Positions 1 to 7,837 of a DNA stretch of 33,663 nucleotides are shown piece by piece. The notes beneath the pieces are model-generated. The model searched no databases. It was not told the DNA's origin and saw only the letters and a list, made by a program, of their open reading frames with translations. The stretch comes from Lachnospiraceae bacterium (lineage in GTDB: Bacteria > Bacillota > Clostridia > Lachnospirales > Lachnospiraceae). Every line of letters starts with the position of its first letter. Position 1 is the first letter of the stretch. The DNA is taken from contig JAAVAG010000109.1 in the NCBI GenBank assembly GCA_014804185.1, positions 1 to 33,663 of the forward strand, given 5' to 3'. Made by a program: the position numbers and the translations under genes.

Positions 1-345
1 ATCGCTCAGATGAGCGCGAGAGCGCTGGGCGTAAACGGCCTGAACGTAGCCGGAGACAACTCCAGGAACGCTACAAAGGCTATCGATACCATTGCAGATG
101 CTCTGCAGAAAGTATCCAACCAGAGAGCAAGCCTTGGTGCTATCCAGAACAGACTGGAGCACACCATCGCCAACCTGGACAACGTAGTGGAGAACACCAC
201 CAGTGCAGAATCCTCCATCCGCGATACGGATATGGCTACACAGATGGTTACCTACTCCAACAACCAGATTCTGGCTCAGGCTGGTCAGGCAATGCTGGCA
301 CAGTCCAACCAGAGCAACCAGGGCGTTCTGTCTCTGTTAGGCTAA
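1..345 (+). CDS. hag: Flagellin, C-terminal part (5' end outside window)
   Basis: This is the 3' end of a flagellin gene, the structural subunit of the flagellar filament. The reading frame is open from base 1, so the start lies upstream of the window. The visible 114 codons cover the conserved C-terminal helical D1/D0 region: a heptad-rich stretch (QKVSNQRASLGAIQNRLEHT), then the block around SSIRDTDMATQM, and the classic flagellin tail QSNQGVLSLLG at the stop. The central variable domain is missing from the window. A rho-independent terminator follows 56 bases after the stop, and two glycosyltransferase genes come next, which suggests that the filament is glycosylated. The symbol could equally be fliC. 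The family call is very secure; which flagellin paralogue this is cannot be told. Confidence 0.96.
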   Translation: MAQMSARALGVNGLNVAGDNSRNATKAIDTIADALQKVSNQRASLGAIQNRLEHTIANLDNVVENTTSAESSIRDTDMATQMVTYSNNQILAQAGQAMLAQSNQSNQGVLSLLG

Positions 346-401
346 TCATAGGATTGCCGGTTAGAAGTAACCAAATGTCCCGTAAAGAGGGATTGTATAA
401 G

Positions 402-434
402 AAAAGCGGCACAGTTTCAGGACTGTGCCGTTTT
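402..434 (+). terminator. Rho-independent terminator after flagellin
   Basis: Arms CGGCACAGT (407-415) and ACTGTGCCG (422-430) form a perfect 9-bp stem with a 6-base loop. An A-run precedes the left arm and TTTT follows the right arm. It lies between the flagellin stop and the glycosyltransferase ribosome binding site, so it should end or attenuate the abundant flagellin transcript before the modification genes. Confidence 0.88.
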
Positions 435-467
435 GCATAATACCATTGCTGGGGAGGATTATATTTT

Positions 468-2687
468 ATGAGCGGAAATATTTTGCTGACCATATCCATA
501 TTGATTTCCAACCGTCCGGACACTGTGCGGAAATGTCTGGATTCGGTGAAACCGCTGCTGGAAAATCTGCCGTCGGAACTGATTCTGGTGGATACGGGCT
601 GCGGAGAGCAGGTGCGCGGCATCATTGAGGAATATACGGATCATATTATTGACTTCGAGTGGTGCAAAGATTTTTCCAAAGCGCGCAATACGGGAATGAG
701 AGCGGCAAAGGGAAAGTGGTTCCTCTTTTTGGACGATGACGAGTGGTTCGAGGATGTCTCGGAGATCGTTGAATTTTTCCGCTCGGGAGAATACAAAAAA
801 TATGGGATGTGCGCCTATGTGCAGAGAAATTATCTGGATATGAGCGGCAATGTATACACCGATCTTCTGGTGGGCAGGGTGATCCGCCTTGATCCGGGTA
901 TCAAATTTATTTACTCCATCCATGAGGTGTTTAACAGGGTCCCCGGGGATGTAAAAAAGTTTTCCGCCTATGTGCACCATTACGGCTATGTCTATAAAAA
1001 TAAAGAAGAAGCCCGTGCGCACTCTATGCGGAATATCAGCCTGCTGCTGAAAGAACATGAGGCAAATCCCGGAAATATGAAACATACCCTGCAGCTGGCG
1101 CAGGAGTACAACGCTGTGGAGGACTGGGAAAAGTCGCTGGAGATGTCCCTGGACGGTATCGCCTGGTCCAGAAAGGGGAAGATAGAGGAAAGTTTCTGCA
1201 GGGCTTCCATGTTTGCCAATGAGATAGACTGCTATGTCCACATGAAGAGATACGAGGAAGTCATCCAAAAAGGAGAACAGTATCTGCGGGAGGAAGAACT
1301 GGATCCCCTTGTGCGGTCCATCATTGCGGGCGACCTTGTCACGGCCTTTATAGACCGCGGGGACAACGAAAAATGTCTGGAATATGCTCATATGTACTGG
1401 GATATTTATCAGGCTTATCTGGCGGATGAAGAGGCCTTTATGGAATATACCACCAGTATCACAGGAGGATGCTTTGAACCCCGGGACCGCAGCCTGGTGC
1501 TGGGCAACGGCATACGCGCTGCAGTGCACATGGGACAGACGGATCTTGCCTGGCAGTGGTTTCAGGCGCTGGAGTGGGAGGGAAACGCTGTCTATGTCAG
1601 CAATGAAATGATCCGGGCCATTGTCAGCCGGATACCGGATGCGGAGGAGCAGGAGCGGCCCTGTTATGTCAGAATGTGCAATATCATCCTGCGGCGGAAA
1701 GAACTGGAAGGATATACGACGGGCATGATACTGGAGGCCTGCGAGTGGCAGGAGGATTCGGAAAAGCCCGGCGCCATCGCCTGCTATGGGGATATACAGT
1801 CGGATCACTGGTTCGTGAAAATGGCAAAGCTGGCGTCAAACGGTTTTCTGGCAGAAACAAATCAGGCGTGCGATGAGGCGGAGGCGGCGCAGCTTGCCGC
1901 GGATGTGTGGGAGAAAATGGGCGAGAGCATGCTGCTCATGAAACGGTATGGGACATGGGAGGCGGTGCAAAAACTTGGCGTAGACGCGGCAGATATGCTG
2001 CGGCGAATTCCTTTCTACATCTGGCGAAGCGGGATAGAGAACTTTTACATGAATAGCAGGTGGGAGGAGGTAGATTGGTGGAACTGTCGGCTTATGGAGT
2101 CCCTTGCGGCGGATGATCTGCATATGCTGGTCTGGCGCGCTTATAACAGCATATACAGTGCAAAGCGTAAGGCCGGTACGGGAGAGGCGGGCGAAAGCGC
2201 AGGCGGCGATGCGGAAAACCGTCTGATTCGTGAGATCGCGGACGATCTGGAGCAATATGTGGAATGCCAGACTGCGCAGTGTGAGAGAATCTATCTGCCG
2301 GATGTGATTCTGCAGACGCCGGATGTACTTCCCGCGGATTATCAGGCGGCATACCGCATCGGGAGCATGCTGGAGGATGTGGGTACAGGAAATTATGCCC
2401 GGGCAGTGCAGACCGTAAAAGAAATTCGGAAACTGCTGCCGGGAGTGGACAATGTAATGAAGCGGTATCTGCACTGGATGAGCGGGCAGATGGAGCGGCA
2501 GAAGCAGGAGGCAAAACAGGCGTCCGGGGAACTGCAGGTGCTCGCCAGACAGATCAAGGGAAAACTACGGATACTCATAGACGCGGGACAGAGCGAGGCG
2601 GCTTTGGCCGTGGCGGATCAACTGCAGGCGCTTCTGCCTGATGATGAGGAAATCCGGCAGATAAGGGAGAAATTAAAGCGGGGATGA
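468..2687 (+). CDS. GT2-family glycosyltransferase with long helical (TPR-like) C-terminal region, probable flagellin modification enzyme
   Basis: The protein has 739 residues. The N-terminal ~220 residues form a GT-A fold family 2 glycosyltransferase: ISILISNRPDTVRKCLDS opens the domain, SKARNTGMRAAKG is the nucleotide-sugar region, and FLFLDDDEWFED carries the DxD-type metal/UDP-sugar motif at D89-D91. The remaining ~500 residues are helical, with repeats reminiscent of TPRs (for example LAQEYNAVEDWEKSLEMSLDG). No signal peptide or membrane segment is visible, so it should act in the cytoplasm. The start has GGGGAGG ten bases upstream. The stop overlaps the next start (ATGA), so the two genes are translationally coupled. 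Position directly after flagellin is typical of flagellin glycosyltransferases; the sugar and the flagellin target are inferences. Confidence 0.85.
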   Translation: MSGNILLTISILISNRPDTVRKCLDSVKPLLENLPSELILVDTGCGEQVRGIIEEYTDHIIDFEWCKDFSKARNTGMRAAKGKWFLFLDDDEWFEDVSEIVEFFRSGEYKKYGMCAYVQRNYLDMSGNVYTDLLVGRVIRLDPGIKFIYSIHEVFNRVPGDVKKFSAYVHHYGYVYKNKEEARAHSMRNISLLLKEHEANPGNMKHTLQLAQEYNAVEDWEKSLEMSLDGIAWSRKGKIEESFCRASMFANEIDCYVHMKRYEEVIQKGEQYLREEELDPLVRSIIAGDLVTAFIDRGDNEKCLEYAHMYWDIYQAYLADEEAFMEYTTSITGGCFEPRDRSLVLGNGIRAAVHMGQTDLAWQWFQALEWEGNAVYVSNEMIRAIVSRIPDAEEQERPCYVRMCNIILRRKELEGYTTGMILEACEWQEDSEKPGAIACYGDIQSDHWFVKMAKLASNGFLAETNQACDEAEAAQLAADVWEKMGESMLLMKRYGTWEAVQKLGVDAADMLRRIPFYIWRSGIENFYMNSRWEEVDWWNCRLMESLAADDLHMLVWRAYNSIYSAKRKAGTGEAGESAGGDAENRLIREIADDLEQYVECQTAQCERIYLPDVILQTPDVLPADYQAAYRIGSMLEDVGTGNYARAVQTVKEIRKLLPGVDNVMKRYLHWMSGQMERQKQEAKQASGELQVLARQIKGKLRILIDAGQSEAALAVADQLQALLPDDEEIRQIREKLKRG

Positions 2688-3571
2688 AAATTCAATTTCT
2701 GAACGGAGGGCTTGCCAATCAGGCGTTCCAGTATATTTTTGCAAAATATTATGAGTTGTCGCATCCCGGGGAGATCATGTATCTGGATGATACTTATTTT
2801 GCTTTGAACACGGTGCACAATGGCTACGAACTGGATAAAGTGTTCAAAATACAAACTCATATGCTCAGTGAATGTTTCGACGAGGAGGTCTGGGGATATA
2901 TTCTGGCACAGCGCCAGGCGGGCAAAAGCGTGCCTCAGATTCTGTGTGAAAACGGTATTGAGATGCGGATGGTGTCCGAGGTGGGCGGCGGTTACATGGA
3001 ATTTAACCCTTTCTGGGGGGAAGTGGCGGTGATTCCCAGCAACGGCTACTTCCCGGAGATTTTGGATGTGGAGGGCGATCTTTATTATCACGGCTATTGG
3101 ATCAATAATAAGTGGTTTGCGGCATACCGGGAAGAGATGCTGAAAATTTTCCGTTTTCCGGAGATCACAGACCGCAGGAACCGGGAGTATCTTGCCCGGA
3201 TACAGAAGACTAATTCGGTGTCCATTCATGTCAGGCGGGGAGATTATGTGACGCTGGGATGGGCCATGGATCCCAGGATATATCAGAACCGTATTGAAAA
3301 ATTCCTGGAGGGCGTTTCGGGAAAATGGGAATTGTTCGTGTTTTCCGATGATATATCCTGGTGCCAGGAGCATCAGGAGGAAATGGGATTCGGGCAGTTT
3401 GAAAATATTACCTTTGTGGAGGGCAATGTACAGGGGAAGAATTATATCGATATGCAGCTGATGAGCAGATGTAAGGGGATGATCGTATCCAACAGCGCGT
3501 TCTGTTATCTGGCGGCGCTGCTGAATACGGAGATGAAATATTACATCAATACCACAAAGCGGGAGATATGA
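2684..3571 (+). CDS. GT11 family glycosyltransferase (alpha-1,2-fucosyltransferase-like)
   Basis: The protein has 295 residues, the usual length for bacterial GT11 enzymes, which transfer fucose from GDP-fucose in alpha-1,2 linkage. The N-terminus carries the family opening, here GGLANQAFQYIFAKYY, where most members read GGLGNQ. The signature HxRRGDY is present as H182-V-R-R-G-D-Y188. A later motif, VSNSAFCYLAALLN, matches the conserved SNS-F-WAA block, with CYL in place of the more common SWW. No signal peptide is seen. The start overlaps the stop of the GT2 gene by four bases, so the pair is probably co-translated and acts on the same acceptor, plausibly a flagellin O-glycan. The donor sugar and linkage are family-level inferences. 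Confidence 0.85.
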   Translation: MKIQFLNGGLANQAFQYIFAKYYELSHPGEIMYLDDTYFALNTVHNGYELDKVFKIQTHMLSECFDEEVWGYILAQRQAGKSVPQILCENGIEMRMVSEVGGGYMEFNPFWGEVAVIPSNGYFPEILDVEGDLYYHGYWINNKWFAAYREEMLKIFRFPEITDRRNREYLARIQKTNSVSIHVRRGDYVTLGWAMDPRIYQNRIEKFLEGVSGKWELFVFSDDISWCQEHQEEMGFGQFENITFVEGNVQGKNYIDMQLMSRCKGMIVSNSAFCYLAALLNTEMKYYINTTKREI

Positions 3572-3683
3572 GATGGAAATCCATGCTCACAGGGGCTGAA
3601 GCCGGATGTATTCGGAGAAGCTGTTCCGGTTACTACATTCTGCTGTCCAGTCACAACATTTGGGGAATTTCTTTGAAACTTCT

Positions 3684-3691
3684 GCCGATAT
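3684..3691 (+). promoter_or_regulatory. Candidate SigD/sigma-28 -10 element
   Basis: GCCGATAT at 3684-3691 matches the distinctive -10 of flagellar sigma factors (CCGATAT in Bacillus SigD, GCCGATAA in E. coli FliA). It sits 38 bases upstream of the LytTR gene and its FliD-like partner. The -35 is poor: no TAAA at the right distance, only an A/T-rich GGAATT. The call therefore rests on the -10 and the flagellar context. Confidence 0.45.
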
Positions 3692-3729
3692 AAAATGTGT
3701 AAAGAATTTTACGCAGGAGGGAAAGCAAA

Positions 3730-4164
3730 TTGAGCATAACAGTTTGCGGCGGCGGACATCCATGTGCTTACAAAAATCCGACGGGCGAAAAAGAAGTTCA
3801 GATCCGAAACAGAGACGGCATAAGGAATGTACCGGCGGAGAAGATCTGTTATATTGAGAGCAATAACCGCAAGGTGATTCTCTGCGCGGGGGGCGAAAAG
3901 ACAGAATGCTACGGTAAGATCGGTGAATTGGAGACCATGCTCGGAGACGGATTTTTTCGGATACACAAGGGATATCTGGTCAACCTGCGGTGTGTAAAGC
4001 GGTACGGACGCACGGAGGTATCTATGGAGAACGGGGAGGTTCTGCCCGTTTCCAAATACAAATACCGGGATTTTGTGAGGACTTACCGGGAACATATATC
4101 GCGCGCCAAAGAGCCGCAAAGCAAGGAGGAACAGCATGAGGATAACGACAAACATACTGAATGA
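3730..4164 (+). CDS. Stand-alone LytTR-domain DNA-binding regulator
   Basis: The protein has 144 residues and starts with TTG. GGAGG of the ribosome binding site lies about ten bases upstream, and no better in-frame start is available. About residues 20-120 form a LytTR domain: the IRNVPAEKICYIESNNRKV strand region, the GKIGELETML helix, the family hallmark FFRIHKGYLVNL, and the closing LPVSKYKYRDF. There is no receiver or membrane domain, so any signal input must come from elsewhere (protein level, transcription, or a partner). The tail is charged and overlaps the next gene by 29 bases, which implies one operon. LytTR proteins bind direct repeats in promoters. A role in flagellar or surface-glycan gene control is inferred only from the neighbours. 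Confidence 0.85.
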   Translation: MSITVCGGGHPCAYKNPTGEKEVQIRNRDGIRNVPAEKICYIESNNRKVILCAGGEKTECYGKIGELETMLGDGFFRIHKGYLVNLRCVKRYGRTEVSMENGEVLPVSKYKYRDFVRTYREHISRAKEPQSKEEQHEDNDKHTE

Positions 4165-4801
4165 ATCCGCCAGAAAAGCGGGGCTTACTGCGGTTAACAG
4201 CACCACGCTTTTAAACGGCATGAACAGTACCACCACAAAAAACACGCTTCTCAACGCGCTCAATAAGGGAAACAACACGGCGGACAAGGCGAAAAAGAGC
4301 GGCTATGAGAAGCTGGGTAAAGAGGCGGATGAACTGCAGAAAAAGGCGGACATTTTCGCGGGCGAGGGAGAAAAATCCATATTTGCAAAAGCCAAAGAAA
4401 GCGGCAGCAATCAGGAAATTTATGACGCCATAAAGGAACTTGTGGAGCAGTATAACGACACGGCCTCGGCGCTGAAATCCAACAGCGGGCCTCTGAACGA
4501 TTATTACCGCCAGATGCTGAAAGACGCGGCCCTGGAAAACAGCGAGGATCTGGGCAGCATCGGGATCACCGTGACGAAGAACGGAACCCTGGGAATCGAC
4601 GAGGAGAAGCTGCATGCGGCGGATGTGGATGAACTGGAGAAAGTACTCGGAGGTTCCTCGGATTTCATAAAGAAAACTTCATTTCTGGCGACGCGGATTT
4701 CGGATAATGCGCAGGCCAACAGAGACAGCCTGAGCAGCCAGTACACAGCGTCCGGAACAACCTACAATGCGGCGACAGGAAGATACGACTTTAAGGGATG
4801 A
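4136..4801 (+). CDS. Small FliD-like (flagellar cap/hook-associated) protein
   Basis: The protein has 221 residues and no signal peptide, as expected for an axial protein exported by the flagellar secretion system. The C-terminal half resembles the FliD C-terminal domain: a helical segment ending in YRQML, then LGSIGITVTKNGTLGIDEEKL, then a long helix (FLATRISDNAQANRDSL) and a short tail. The N-terminus (MRITTNILNESARKAG) instead resembles the opening of FlgL/HAP3. A genuine FliD has roughly 400 residues or more and a large middle domain, which is absent here. The AAGGAGG-like ribosome binding site lies inside the end of the LytTR gene. It may be a minor cap, a filament-associated protein, or a decoy or regulator of FliD assembly. 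Family assignment is moderately sure; the role is unknown. Confidence 0.6.
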   Translation: MRITTNILNESARKAGLTAVNSTTLLNGMNSTTTKNTLLNALNKGNNTADKAKKSGYEKLGKEADELQKKADIFAGEGEKSIFAKAKESGSNQEIYDAIKELVEQYNDTASALKSNSGPLNDYYRQMLKDAALENSEDLGSIGITVTKNGTLGIDEEKLHAADVDELEKVLGGSSDFIKKTSFLATRISDNAQANRDSLSSQYTASGTTYNAATGRYDFKG

Positions 4802-4819
4802 GAGACGGTTCTTCTGTAT

Positions 4820-4862
4820 AAACGGCGGGATTTTACCTGGAATGGTAAACCCCGCTGTTTTT
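4820..4862 (+). terminator. Rho-independent terminator after the FliD-like gene
   Basis: AACGGCGGGATTTTACC (from 4821) pairs with GGTAAACCCCGCTGTT (ending at 4859), with one mismatch and one bulge. The loop is short and the right arm runs into TTTTT. It closes the LytTR/FliD-like unit. Confidence 0.8.
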
Positions 4863-4939
4863 GCGTTTCGCTAAAAACAGGCGGCGGGCAGGCATTGGAA
4901 AAATCTGTATTATGGCTGTATTTTTCCGGGCTTTTCCTG

Positions 4940-4945
4940 TATAAT
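4940..4945 (+). promoter_or_regulatory. Candidate sigma-A -10 for the GH51 gene
   Basis: A perfect TATAAT lies 80 bases upstream of the GH51 start, after the preceding terminator. The -35 region 17 bases upstream (TGTATT) is weak. A promoter is expected here because the upstream unit is terminated, but the exact boxes are uncertain. Confidence 0.45.
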
Positions 4946-5025
4946 AGAAAGACAAAGGACGGAGCGCATGACGGGGTGTCCCGTGTGCAGTCGGGCAAAT
5001 AACGGAAAAAAGAGGGATGGAGCAA

Positions 5026-6996
5026 ATGCGGTTAGAGATCGGAAAAGAGGAAAAGGCACAGATACAGAACGGGATGATCGGGCTGTTTTTTGAGGATATC
5101 AATTACGCTGCGGACGGTGGTCTGTATGCGGAGATGCTGGAAAACAGATCCTTTGCGTTTCTGAAAGCGTCGGGAGATTCCTGCGATTATCAGACGGAAT
5201 ATGACGGTGGTTACGCGTGGGAGGTATATCCTGCAGGAGCGGGGTTGAAAGCGCACTGCGTTTCCGGCAGTCCCCACAGCGAAGAGAATCCTTACTATAT
5301 GCGGCTGGAGACGCGGGCAGCCGGGGAGGGCATCCAAAACAAGGCTTATGACGGCGTTTATCTCAAAAAGGACATGGAATATAAGCTTACTTTCTGGGCG
5401 CGCTGCGTCAGGTTCCAGGGCTGTTTTGATGCTTTTGTGGAAAAGGACGGTGTGCGCTGCGCACAGGCAAGTATTTCCGCGGCGGAGGGGCAGGAGGAGA
5501 CTTACAACCATTTCCGCAGATATGAAGCGGTGCTGCGCGCCTGGCAGGATGCGGAGCAGGCGGCGTTTGTCCTGTGCCTGTCGGAGGCGGGGGTAGTGGA
5601 ATTCGATTTTATCTCACTGTTTCCCGGGGATGCCGTGGCGGGCATTTTCCGCAGAGATCTGTTTGACATGCTGAAAGAACTGCATCCCGGTTTTCTGAGG
5701 TTTCCCGGAGGATGTATCGTGGAGGGAAATACCCTGGCGAACCGCTACCGGTTCAAGGACAGCCTGAAACCGGTGTGGGCGCGGAAAAACAACTGGAACC
5801 GCTGGGCGGTGCACGGCAATAACAGAGAAAACGGGTACGAGAGCGTATATAGCCATTATAATCAGACGCTGGGCATGGGATACTATGAATACTTCCTGCT
5901 CTGCGAGCTGCTTGGGGCCAGGCCGCTGCCGGTGCTGAACGTGGGATTTGCCTGCCAGTATCAGTCGGATGAGATGGTGGGAATCGAAAGCGGGGCTTTC
6001 CGGGAATTTGTGCAGGATGCGCTGGATCTGATTGAATTTGCAAACGGCGGCGCGGATACGCGCTGGGGAGCCGTGCGCGCCCAAATGGGACATGAGGAGC
6101 CTTTCGGCCTTACGCTGCTGGGGATCGGGAACGAGCAGTGGCAGACGGAAAAAGCGGATTTTTTTGAGCGCTATGAGATTTTTGAAAAAGCGGTCCATGA
6201 GGCAGCGCCGCAGATCCGGCTGATCGGTTCGGCAGGGCCGGATGTCACCTCCGAGAGATACACCCGGGCATGGGAGTTCTACCATTCCCACAGGGAGCAG
6301 GAAAATTTCGTATATGCGGTGGATGAGCATTATTATGTAAAACCGGAATGGCTTTATGAACATGTGGATTTTTATGACGATTATCCCAGGGAGGTGAAAG
6401 TATTTTCCGGGGAATACGCGGCTCATCCCAGGAGCGGTTTCAATATGCCGGAGGCGAACACGCTGGAGGGCGCGCTGGCGGAGGCGGCGTTTCTCACCGG
6501 TGTGGAGCGGAACGCGGATGTGGTCTGGCTGGCCTCCTATGCGCCGCTGTTTGCAAGACTGGGATATGCCCAGTGGTCCCCGGATATGATCTGGTTTAAC
6601 GGGGCATCCTGTTATGGAAGTCCCAGCTACTATGTGCAGAAAATGTTCGCCTGCAATATGGGGGATGTGACGCTTGATCTGCACGGTACAGACAAAAAGG
6701 CACGGGAGACGGGGCTTTATTGCAGCGCCGGCCTGGATAAGAAGAGTGGAGAGATCATTGTCAAGATCGTCAACTCTGCGGAAGAGGAGAGGGGTATTGA
6801 ACTGGCGCTCTGCGGTGAGGCAGCAGTCGGGTGCGCAGTGCGCGCCCTGATCCTGACAGGCCCGAAGCGGGACGCCTGCAACAGTATGGAAGCGCCGGAG
6901 AAAATCGCACCTTATGAGCGGGAATATACGGATTTGAATAAAATCGTGCTGCCGCCGCTGTCCTTTGCGGTACTGCGGGCCGGGAGGGAGAAATGA
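5026..6996 (+). CDS. GH51 alpha-L-arabinofuranosidase
   Basis: The enzyme has 656 residues and removes terminal alpha-L-arabinofuranosyl units from arabinan, arabinoxylan or arabinogalactan fragments. Family marks are GLFFEDINYAADGGLYAEML near the N-terminus, LRFPGGCIVEGNT, the acid/base in GIGNEQW (E370) and the nucleophile in VFSGEYAAH (E463), about 90 residues apart as in clan GH-A. The long N-terminal portion carries an extra beta-rich, carbohydrate-binding-like insert before the barrel, as in the larger AbfA-type enzymes. No signal peptide is seen, so it acts in the cytoplasm on imported oligosaccharides. I chose the ATG at 5026 because AGAGGG ends nine bases upstream; an in-frame ATG at 5017 touches that ribosome binding site. 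The stop overlaps the next start (ATGA). Confidence 0.93.
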   Translation: MRLEIGKEEKAQIQNGMIGLFFEDINYAADGGLYAEMLENRSFAFLKASGDSCDYQTEYDGGYAWEVYPAGAGLKAHCVSGSPHSEENPYYMRLETRAAGEGIQNKAYDGVYLKKDMEYKLTFWARCVRFQGCFDAFVEKDGVRCAQASISAAEGQEETYNHFRRYEAVLRAWQDAEQAAFVLCLSEAGVVEFDFISLFPGDAVAGIFRRDLFDMLKELHPGFLRFPGGCIVEGNTLANRYRFKDSLKPVWARKNNWNRWAVHGNNRENGYESVYSHYNQTLGMGYYEYFLLCELLGARPLPVLNVGFACQYQSDEMVGIESGAFREFVQDALDLIEFANGGADTRWGAVRAQMGHEEPFGLTLLGIGNEQWQTEKADFFERYEIFEKAVHEAAPQIRLIGSAGPDVTSERYTRAWEFYHSHREQENFVYAVDEHYYVKPEWLYEHVDFYDDYPREVKVFSGEYAAHPRSGFNMPEANTLEGALAEAAFLTGVERNADVVWLASYAPLFARLGYAQWSPDMIWFNGASCYGSPSYYVQKMFACNMGDVTLDLHGTDKKARETGLYCSAGLDKKSGEIIVKIVNSAEEERGIELALCGEAAVGCAVRALILTGPKRDACNSMEAPEKIAPYEREYTDLNKIVLPPLSFAVLRAGREK

Positions 6997-7778
6997 AAAA
7001 AGAAAGGCGTGACAAAAAGGAAAGGCGCAGAAAAATGACAGAAACAGCGGTATTGATTCTTGGGATTCTGTTTATTCTTTATTTTCTGGGGATCGAACTT
7101 TATGCGGGGCACGGGACTAACTTTTATTTCATATGGCTGATTGCGGGGGCGGTGCTGCTCCTGTGGACTTTTGCCAGCAAAAAAGGTATTGTGGATTCGC
7201 TGCCTGTGTGGCTGCGCAGGGGAACGGGAATCTGTGCGGTGCTGGGCCTGCTCTGCTTTCTGTTTGTGGAGGGGCTGGTGATCAGCGGATTTTTTGCCCG
7301 GGGAGGGGAAAACCTGGATTATATCATTGTGCTGGGAGCGCAGCTGAAGACGACGGGACCCAGCCGGGTACTGCAGCTGCGGCTGGACGAGGCCTGCGAT
7401 TACCTGACGGAGAATCCGGAGACAAAGGTGATCGTATCCGGAGGACAGGGAAGCAACGAGCCGGACACGGAGGCTCAGGGAATGTATGAGTATCTGGTGG
7501 AAAAGGGGATCGACCCGCAGAGGATCATACGGGAGGACCGTTCCCGGAATACTACACAGAATATTGCTTTCAGCAGTGACTACCTGGATAAGGAAAAGGA
7601 CAGGGTGGGTATTGTGACCAATAATTTCCATATCTACAGGGCCGTGCATATCGCCATGGAGGCCGGATACAGGGATGTCTGCGGTATTGCGGCGCCGGCG
7701 TATCCGTTTCTGCAGCCCAACAATATGCTGCGGGAATTTTTCGGAATCGTGAAGGATTATCTGTTTGGAAATATGTAG
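6993..7778 (+). CDS. DUF218/YdcF-like membrane protein (SanA/ElyC-type)
   Basis: The protein has 261 residues. A very basic N-terminus is followed by three hydrophobic segments (about residues 16-36, 42-60 and 78-98). The C-terminal DUF218 domain begins at YIIVLGAQL and includes RLDEACDYL, VIVSGGQGSNEPDTEAQGM, EDRSRNTTQNIAFS and IVTNNFHIYRA, which are the standard family blocks. Relatives (YdcF, SanA, ElyC) are linked to cell-envelope integrity and binding of nucleotide or carrier-lipid substrates, but no reaction is firmly known. The start overlaps the GH51 stop by four bases, so the genes are co-transcribed, although a functional link is not obvious. Confidence 0.87.
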   Translation: MKKERRDKKERRRKMTETAVLILGILFILYFLGIELYAGHGTNFYFIWLIAGAVLLLWTFASKKGIVDSLPVWLRRGTGICAVLGLLCFLFVEGLVISGFFARGGENLDYIIVLGAQLKTTGPSRVLQLRLDEACDYLTENPETKVIVSGGQGSNEPDTEAQGMYEYLVEKGIDPQRIIREDRSRNTTQNIAFSSDYLDKEKDRVGIVTNNFHIYRAVHIAMEAGYRDVCGIAAPAYPFLQPNNMLREFFGIVKDYLFGNM

Positions 7779-7837
7779 AGATCGAAATGCCAGAGGCATT
7801 TTGACATAAAATGAATCCACAGGGGGAGGGACTGGAA

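Noticed and set aside
459..1808. Long open frame on the minus strand opposite the GT2 gene (449 codons)
   Set aside because: It is antisense to a gene with clear family motifs and a good ribosome binding site, and its product has the His/Pro/Arg-rich look of a shadow frame with no recognisable domain.
3675..3694. Sigma-A promoter TTGAAA...TATAAA before the LytTR gene
   Set aside because: The two boxes are only about ten bases apart, too close for sigma-A; the same stretch is better read as a flagellar-class GCCGATAT -10.
3606..3857. 83-codon plus-strand frame overlapping the start of the LytTR gene
   Set aside because: It begins without a ribosome binding site, its product is low-complexity and basic, and the overlapping LytTR frame has both a site and a domain.
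7785..7802. Hairpin AAATGCC-AGA-GGCATTT between the DUF218 and sirtuin genes as a terminator
   Set aside because: The stem is A/T-rich and only seven pairs long and the T-run is only four bases, mostly inside the stem. It may be a weak processing site, but I would not call termination.
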